Under the pieces are notes generated by a model. The model saw nothing but the letters and a program-made list of their open reading frames with translations. It searched no databases and was not told the origin of the DNA. The position numbers and the translations under genes are program-made. A stretch of 64,000 bases of DNA. It comes from Endomychus coccineus (Eukaryota; Arthropoda; Insecta; Coleoptera; Endomychidae). Positions within the stretch are counted from its first letter, which is position 1, and each line of letters opens with the position of its first letter. This document shows positions 56,742 to 64,000 of the stretch, one piece after another. Where the stretch lies: NCBI GenBank assembly GCA_958510875.1, contig OY294068.1, positions 191,604,315-191,668,314 on the forward strand, in the 5' to 3' direction.

Positions 56742-56846
56742 CTGTAAATTCGGCGGACAATGGTCCAAGAGTTCCAGCATGTGTCTTATATTTTGAGCAT
56801 CTTGTATAACGAAATTCAATTCCATGTCGAACTCGCCTCCAACCAA
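56742..56846 (-). CDS. Neurobeachin (rugose) exon, 35 codons
   Basis: On the minus strand a pyrimidine-rich tract and TTTGTTTCAG precede the exon, and CAG/GTAACAG follows it, giving canonical AG and GT signals. The 105-bp exon is in phase 0 at both ends. It reads [20 protein letters not shown] then [15 protein letters not shown] with no stop. It matches the conserved N-terminal armadillo-like region of neurobeachin, where vertebrate NBEA has a near-identical [18 protein letters not shown] segment. Neurobeachin is a large BEACH-WD40 scaffold and A-kinase anchor acting in membrane traffic to synapses. The family protein is roughly 3000 residues, so this is about 1% of it. Neighbouring exons are not visible, so flanking introns are long. 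The gene reads toward lower coordinates. Confidence 0.88.
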
Positions 56847-58025
56847 CTGAAACAAAGCAATATAGTTAGAAACTGGGCAATTGTTAATGTGTTAATTAGC
56901 GTACACGGTAATCATTACGTCAGTGGAAAATTTACCACTCCCTCCCGTAGTCGTAGCTTATTGAAATTATATATTGAACAGGGAATAAACTCGGCGAGAT
57001 TGAAGTTTATAACAGGCGATAATTGCATTATTTCCTCGGCGTTATATTATAAGCTAATAAGGTAATGAATTTCGACTATAGAATTTCCCATTAATATCAT
57101 CATGCAAATAAGACAGATTTTCCGGCAGTAATTTCCAATTCTGGAATATATCGCACTAATCTATCACTTAGTTACGATATATCGTCTGTGAAATGTAATT
57201 AAAAATGTTGTAGTCATTCAACATTCATTCCTTGGACTGTGTGAAAGATGGTGGTGAGTTACATAAAGAACTACTAGTTCAGCCAACCTCTACAAACAAT
57301 GGATTTTGGAATAAATAAATAGTCTATTATTATTTTTTTACTTGCTTTAGTGTAATGTATTAACGTAAAATTTTTTTCCAAAAAAGAATGTTTTGCCACT
57401 TTTTTAATTAACGAGTGTTTATTGACAAAACCAGTACTCTGATGTTTTGAAGGTCTTTAAGAAGCGATTTTGTGGACAATTAGACATCATTTGACCAATG
57501 GGTTTTATTTTCGCTTCGTAGAAATAAGATTTTTTTTTAATTGAATATATTTGAAGTAATGTGAAAGCTTACAGTTTGACAAAAGTGATCCATATCTACA
57601 GGAGGATCCTATATTTATAACATATTTTAATCCCTTAACCTTGCTACTTGCAATTCTAAGCTATTCACATCGATGATTAATATTATGAACCGACTAAAAC
57701 ATTCCATTCACATAGAACTAACGTCAATATAAAAAATATTTCATTCCATAACAATAACCTATTGTAATATTATAAAGATTATATCTTTATAGGATAGGTA
57801 ACGACTTAACTATTTAAAGATATTTTTACGCAGTTTTGGTTGCAAAAGTTGTAATACTTGGCGATTAAATAGTAAATAGCCCAAAGAATTGACATCACTT
57901 TTCTGAGTAGCTTAATAATAATTATTAGGTATTGCACAACCTATTGTTAAATGATTATTTCTTTTTAATTCCTTGGTTGTATTTTAAATATTCATAATAT
58001 AAAGTTGTTGCGAGCAGCTATTAGT
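56847..58025 (-). other. Intron sequence 5' of the neurobeachin exon
   Basis: Non-coding by inspection. The acceptor polypyrimidine tract lies at about 56849-56865. I see no upstream exon here. Confidence 0.6.
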
Positions 58026-58049
58026 AGTGTTTTTTTCTAGGCTACTAAT

Positions 58050-58190
58050 AGTCGAAGAAATAAAGCACAAAAATTACCCCAGCTAGTTTGCATTATATTC
58101 TGGAAGGTATCTGGAAACTTTATTCGCTTTTTGTTTTTAGTAGAAATGTTCAGTTGTATTTTTAAGTGCAAAAATGCATTTGTTTCAATG
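58050..58190 (+). repeat. Inverted repeat, left arm
   Basis: Pairs with 58775-58935: both contain AATAAAGCAC, TATATTCTGGAA, TTTTGTTTTTAGTAGAAA and TTTTTAAGTGCAAAAATGCA when read inward. The left arm lacks about 35 bp present in the right. The arms enclose a PLE1 terminal fragment. Confidence 0.75.
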
Positions 58191-58239
58191 CACTTTTTTT
58201 ATGTGTAATATGACTGTGAACTACCAGTAGTTCACAGTC

Positions 58240-58570
58240 TTTGTTGACATGAACACGCATTCATTAAAGGTTCTGCTTAACAGTGGATTATTGATATTTT
58301 ATAATTATAGCATTGAGGTGTTACAGTTTCGATTATTCGTGTTTCTGTTCGTTTCGGCGATGTGGACTTTTATTGAAATTGGTGCGATAAGGACGCTTTG
58401 TTCAATACAATTAGTTTTAAGTAATCCAGTTTCAGACATAATAAGTCTTCTGATGATGGTCGTGAGACCAAAACGTACGTAAAAACAAGAGAATATAAAG
58501 CATAAGTGTTAATGTGAACTTTTTCCCGAAAATTTATATATAATTCATACCTGGGTCAAGAATCTTTATT
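58240..58570 (+). mobile_element. PLE1 terminal-repeat copy
   Basis: Collinear with 6465-6766: TTCTGCTTAACAGTGGATTA, GTGCGATAAGGACGCTTTGT, hammerhead, a TTTCCCGAAAATT terminus and the ATACCTGGGTCAAGAATC tail. No coding part is retained. Diverged relative to the 5-kb copy. Confidence 0.88.
58445..58486 (+). ncRNA. Hammerhead motif with broken core (PLE1)
   Basis: GTCTT, CTGATGA and stem II are intact, but the GAAA reads AAAA (loss of the core G) and the stem I 3' strand AAGAC reads AAAAC. Predicted inactive. Confidence 0.75.
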
Positions 58571-58774
58571 ATATATTTCATTTTAGGGATAATTGACGAG
58601 CATTCCCTGAGAATGACCTGACACCCTGGTTCGCGTTGGTCCTCAGATATATTGTAGCACTATTCAGACATCATAATCGTGATCAACGACCCCAAAAATC
58701 CCCGAATAACCAATTTGGACTAATTTTAGTGGATATTTATTGAATATTATTATACGTAAAAAAATGTACTGGAA

Positions 58775-58935
58775 AAATGCATTTTTGCACTTAAAAATGC
58801 AACTCAACGTTTCTACTAAAAACAAAAGGAGGACAAAGATTCCATATACATTCCAGAATATAATACAAAAAATCGCATCTTGATCTATCTTGGAGCAAAC
58901 ATTTTATACGTTGTTGTGCTTTATTTTCTCTACTA
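58775..58935 (-). repeat. Inverted repeat, right arm
   Basis: Reverse-complement partner of 58050-58190. Confidence 0.75.
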
Positions 58936-58939
58936 TAAA

Positions 58940-61365
58940 TTAATAATTCTCCACATATTGACAATGTAAAGAGCATTGCTATTTATATGAAGGTTCTGCT
59001 TCCAAATGTTTTCGCATACTTGTTCTTCATTTATTCAAATGCAAGAGCGACTGTTTTTGATTTGGACAAAACGGTATTTCATATATTTTTCATTCAATAC
59101 CTTAATATAACAACCTACAAACCTACAAACTAGAAAAAATACTTTTACAACCAATAACAAGTTTATGTACAGTTTGACTGGACTTTAAATTCGATGCGAT
59201 TCAATTTATTACTTTAATCGACCTTACAGATTCTAAGAGGATGGTAAATTGACACTTATTACAGCCGCCAGCTAAAAATAGAATGGCTCTCACCTTATTG
59301 CAATCCCGAGAGATAAAGGAGATTCATCAAATATCCTCAAAATCCGATATCAGATATTAGGAAACCCGCTCTATCTTGAGTTACAATGGATCCACTTTCA
59401 GTGAATCAACATTATTAAATAATGTCGGCGACATGTCATTCTGAATACACAAAGAATTTCTAGTATTGGCTTTATAGAACAAGTTCATGTTTGTATAGCA
59501 TACGTTGTATACAAGAGACAATAACTGAAGAAAATCTTGTTTAAACAACTGTCTATATATCAAAAATTGTCTCAGATGAAATTTATTTTCTTCATTCATC
59601 ATCATTCGTTCATCCAACCTAACGTCATTTACAATCACTCAGAAACGTATCAAGATTATAGAGCGAAGTTTTGATTGCGATCAATTCGAACTTTTTATTC
59701 GATAAAAACGACTTTCATTCTTAAGAAGCAGACATCGGGAGGGAATAAAGTTATCGTTTCGAGTAATTGTAAAAATCTGTCCCTTGCCGTTGATGTTGAA
59801 GCTTCTTATTGTTGTTGAAGTCTGAAAGTTTCTTTATAGATCTAGAATATGAACCAAACAAACAAATGTTTCATATGAACAAGCGTTGTTATGTTTCGAC
59901 AATACTGTAATAAGAGAAGAGACCTAATACTTTTAGGCCCGATCCCAGAAAATACATTACATTTTCTAAAATGTAACATCCTTGATCAGATTATCGCTTT
60001 GCAGAAACAAAGGATCTATTCCTCTACTTCTTATAATTTGTTCAATTTCCGATTTATTGATATCTGTTCTTTTATCTTCCATAAATCCTAAATAAGAAAA
60101 GATATTAATATTCTATTTTCTTATCGCACAACAAAGTTCCTCCTACAAGTTTAAGGTAACCACTCTCTATATTTAATTAACCACAAAGAGCTACCTTTTA
60201 CAAAAGGAACGTACGCTAGAAAATTATTACGTCTGCTGTGGACAGACTGTAATGGTCTGGAAGAAATTATTTCGGAAACATAAAACAAGATCTGAAACAA
60301 ATATCACTAACAGGAAGAGCTTTATCGACCGTTGTTAATCTACCAAAGAGAAACTCGTTAACAATTTGATGGAGTGTTCGTCATCGACTTGTGTCCCTTT
60401 TAATGTTATTCTTTCCTTGATACATTTCTCAAACTATCAGCGCAACCGCTCAGTAACGGTCCTTTCCATTGATTTCAAGACTGAATTTATAATGTCGACG
60501 GCTCTTCATGTCATTCTGATCTATTAATGCTGTCTCATATAACTGCATTTCAATTTGTCTCAATCAGCGTTCATAGGACGAAGTGGATTTCTTAGTATTT
60601 ATCATATTTTGCAGACATGATTTACATTAATTTGAACTGGTTGTAAATTCAAACATTCTATACAATCGCGATAACTCATTTGGTGAATGTACTATCATAT
60701 CTACCAAGCGTATGCGGTTTGATGTTCCACAGCTTCCAATATAAACTATTATCAAAACGCAATTGTTATTAAAAACAAGGTAATTCTGCGGTGAACCTAG
60801 GGTGGTATCTATGACACACAGCTCATCAAGTTACATCAATCTCAGTAGTTGAATATGTCTTATATAATACTTTAAACGACATTACAATTTCCAATCTACG
60901 TTTGAAACATGCATATTTGGAAGATTTTATTGCTTAAAATTATACTTTAATAGATTGCTATGATTATATAAATTACGTTTAACCTCAGGACCATTGAACA
61001 CATAATATGAACGATTGAATTTCAATTCGCTTGAGCTGCCTGAATTTGATGTGGAATAACGTTTCGGATTCCTCAAGAAATCTTTTATGAATCGATATTA
61101 TGGTAATTGACCAGCTAGAACTACAGATCTCACTTCAACTATTTCATTGGGAAGATTTGAAGTTGGATAGAATTCGAGGAAAAGGCAATAGTATATTCTA
61201 TTGTGAATAACGTTCCTTTAGAAAGATTTGTTCAAGATCATATGTGCAGCCTTACCTCCAGAATGAAAACAATTTTCTGATTTGGGAAACTTATTGGAGG
61301 GTTCCAAAATATGAATTCTTCTGAAATATATTGACCAATCGATTCGAAAAATCCAAAAAACATTA
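58940..61365. other. No recognised gene
   Basis: Nothing recognised, including no candidate upstream neurobeachin exon. Confidence 0.4.
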
Positions 61366-61367
61366 TG

Positions 61368-61895
61368 TCATCATCATCATCATAATTTGAGGGTAGGAGG
61401 CATAGCCCCCAAATGCACTTAAGCCACATAGTTGGGTCCATTGTACGCCCCGTGGTCAGAAGCCTATCCTATTCTAGCAGGTTTGTGGCCTGCCAGAAAC
61501 CCAGAATATTGCCAACGCTGGCTAACATAAGTTCTTCTGGAAGCTGTCCACTATGCTGAGCAGCGTGTTTTGCAGCTCGCAGAGTGTCCCCAAGTGCCGC
61601 CCGAAGGTGACACCAACCAAGTCATCGGCATAGGCTTGAGCAAAAAACCCAGCCTCTTCCAATTCATCCAAGAGCCCATCCATTTCTCCAGTCAGGAAAA
61701 TGTACCGACACTAGGTGTCTCGGAAGAATCACCGATTCAATTCTGGCTGTGCTATCTTTAGAAAGAACTTTGCAGCGGCTTGCTACAGAGGGCATTTTGT
61801 TGATATCCTTGCAGAAAGTCCGCCAAGTATCTTATTTTGACGTTCTCAACGCTTTTTTACAGTCTCTGAGGCATTATGTCTCAGAAAATGTTACT
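61368..61895 (-). pseudogene. R1/LOA-like LINE with internal deletion
   Basis: The minus strand shows TWRTFCKDINKMPSVASRCK (pre-RT block), then SSETPSVGTF. A junction leads to GEMDGLLDELEEAGFFAQAY with catalytic YADD (61621-61632). Next is DLVGVTFGRHLGTLCEL, and then a jump directly into the family's 3' end (61380-61550, which closely matches 10985-11150), finishing in a TGATGATGATGA tail (61368-61380). The RT thumb and RNase H are deleted. Same family as copy B at 10968. Confidence 0.85.
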
Positions 61896-62215
61896 GATGG
61901 TATCTTGTATCCACCATAAATTGATTCAGGCTGAATACAATTTTTCTCTGCATATATGAATAATGTGAACGTTTACTTGACCCTATGTTATAGAATGGTC
62001 TGCCATGGACATTATGTAACATTTGTCCGTCATGTAAACATTACCTGCTTTGTTGATGGGTTTTATATTGTGTCATAGACAATGTGACATGTGATCATGA
62101 TCATCGATCTTATATATTAACTGTCCAAAAATAAAAATTCCGAAAAATCAGTACTTAGCGAGTGCTTACGTCGTATAAAAAAAATATATGCTAAATTTCG
62201 AATCTGTCCGCTTTT
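61896..62215. other. No recognised feature
   Basis: AT-rich. Confidence 0.4.
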
Positions 62216-62221
62216 TAGCTT

Positions 62222-62280
62222 CGGAGATTTTGCGATGAGTGAATGAGTGGTATTTGCCTTTTACATATTATATTATATAG
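62222..62280 (+). repeat. Dispersed repeat, copy 2
   Basis: GGAGATTTTGCGATGAGTGA followed by ATGAGTGGTATTTGCCTTTT and TATATTA. Same order as 17758-17835. Confidence 0.55.
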
Positions 62281-64000
62281 ATTATTCCATGATATCACAT
62301 ATTATATAACTATAATCTAAAGAAGCTCCGAGTAAACATAAAATAAACTGTTACGTCACATCAACGTCTCCCAATTTTTTACGCACACACAGACATCATG
62401 TCAAAAATAGTCTAGATCGATTCAGAAATGCTCAAAACGGATACATCAGCGAAAATGCGGGAAATTGTCTTTTGGGCCGATTGCATTATTAATGAGGGGA
62501 GTAAAGAGTCGTTACATCGAATATATTTGTAATAAATGGAAGTAAAATTGTTGCACAAAGTTGTATTGTCTGAAAACATGTTCACAACTTGTTTCTCAGA
62601 GTATTCTAAATGGTTATCCCCATCGCTCAGATGTGCATTTGCATTATTTGCAGCATGCAGATGAAAGAGGCGTGCAAACTCTCATTAGGAGAGTCTCAGA
62701 AGTCGGCGTTTGTTAATAAATGACTCTGGCCGAGTTCTGGAGAACAATGGCATCTTTTGAATGCGAAACAGTCGCTGCACAGCTATAACCTTTCACATCA
62801 TTTATCGGGATTGAGATCTTTCGTTTTCACTGAATTGTAACCGTTACGTATCATTTTGCTAACTTTTATAAATATTAAGGATAATTCACTTTTTTACTTT
62901 TTCATTAGAATTGATGCAGCACAATTCAAACTGAAACATTATATCCACCGAAAATAACATCTTCATTTGATAAACCAATTTATAATTAATATGTGTTCGA
63001 ATGCGCACAAAGTCCAACATAACTAGGCCCGGCGCATCCTCCAATTCGAACAAAACGCGATAATCAATTATTATACAAGTGTCGAGGAATGAATGCTATA
63101 AACTGCTGTCTAGTTTATCAACCGTATGAGTGTTATTTCATGTTCCAGAGCTCCCAATGCGAACAATTATTTATTAATATGCACTGATGTCTACCATACA
63201 TTAGCTCTGCGGTAAGCCTAGGTGGTATATATGACAGATAATCCATCCAGTGAAAACTGTTCCAATTACCGAATGAACTTCACATTGGTCATCATAAGCA
63301 TACTGGCAAATGATTCCACTTTATTTGAAATATGCCAGATTTTCTAACAATTTGCCGTGATATCTATCAGAAATTCTTGGTAGTGTATGTTCAATTATAC
63401 ACAGGATGTCCCAGTTTATAATAGTATTGCTTCATCAGCCGCTAGTCCACCGAGAAATAAGTCCTTGAGGATACTCAAGTTCGATTAGAAAACTCATTTC
63501 TTTATTGTAATGCTCTAACCGTTTTAGCAATTTGAACCTCATCTAGTTCACATACTCCTGAACGAATCTATTAGTTGACAATGGAAACATTCGTCTAAAT
63601 TGTCCAGTAGCGAAGATACAAGGGGTTGCTTTCCTTTTCCGTACAAAAGAGACTTCCAAATAAATATTTTTCTGTATAGGGATCCGAAATGACATTACCG
63701 CCCTCTGGTGTTTTCTACGCCGAAACAACGAATTGTCACAGAAAATATTATTTACATATAAACATATGTATTACTAGAGTTTTTGGAGTATTTTGGAGTA
63801 AAACTTTATTGTACATTCAGTAGCTTGTAAAAATAATAAACAATAAATGAAACCCGTTTGATAACATTTTTCTGTGCAAAAGAGTAACAAGTTGTATTTC
63901 TATTATTTACCTAACTTAACCTAACAAGTTGTATTTCTTTTACTGTGTTATATACTTATAAACATTTTCAAGCTTCCTCGATTGTCATTTCTGATCCTTT
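62281..64000. other. No recognised gene; one TIR-like word
   Basis: TACACAGGATGTCCCAGTTT at 63413-63432 resembles one arm of the 78-bp MITE at 23448, without a partner. The rest is unassigned. Confidence 0.4.

Noticed and set aside
10968..61380. TCATCATCAT runs as a CRISPR or satellite signal
   Set aside because: They are the repeat tails of minus-strand LINE 3' ends; there is no spacer-repeat structure.

Overview
The window looks like nuclear DNA from an insect or another arthropod. It is AT-rich and has no long uninterrupted host reading frame. It carries many decayed LINEs, Penelope-like elements, mariner-type and hAT DNA transposons, MITEs and microsatellites. I recognise one host coding segment: a 105-bp exon at 56742-56846 on the minus strand. 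It has clean splice sites on both sides and encodes 35 residues that match the N-terminal part of neurobeachin (Drosophila rugose). I therefore read the window as one exon of a neurobeachin gene set in very long, transposon-filled introns. I did not find the neighbouring exons here.

Layout. 1-4.4 kb: AT-rich sequence with a (TA)n tract and a hAT-type end. 4.5-7.1 kb: a plus-strand LINE reverse-transcriptase relic split by a young, fold-back Penelope-like element (PLE1) with a 17-bp target duplication and a hammerhead ribozyme in each arm. 7.9-12.6 kb: fragments of RNase H-bearing R1/LOA-like LINEs on both strands, interrupted by a mariner-type transposase relic. 13.5-21.3 kb: transposon ends, a tRNA-derived SINE and PLE termini. 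21.6-22.9 kb: a second PLE1 copy with ORF and ribozyme. 25.6-27.0 kb: two LINE fragments. 30.0-32.2 kb: a nearly complete mariner-superfamily transposon with about 415-bp inverted repeats, TA duplication and a transposase broken by one frameshift. 32.7-33.5 kb: a mariner pseudogene. 34.8-39.8 kb: a TIR element, a MITE and a CGGBP1-type hAT relic. 41.6-44.3 kb: a second PLE family (PLE2). 46.6-55.5 kb: a MITE, a ZBED-type hAT tail and four LINE fragments. 56.7-56.8 kb: the neurobeachin exon. 58.0-61.9 kb: a PLE1 terminus inside a larger inverted repeat, and a LINE fragment.

The most notable layer is a set of seven hammerhead-ribozyme motifs in two sequence classes, one per PLE family. Some copies keep every core residue and others carry core-breaking substitutions. 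Hammerheads in Penelope-like elements are already known, so the class is not new; these copies and their architecture are the observation. All calls were made by eye from motifs and repeat comparison, without database searches, so boundaries of decayed elements are approximate.
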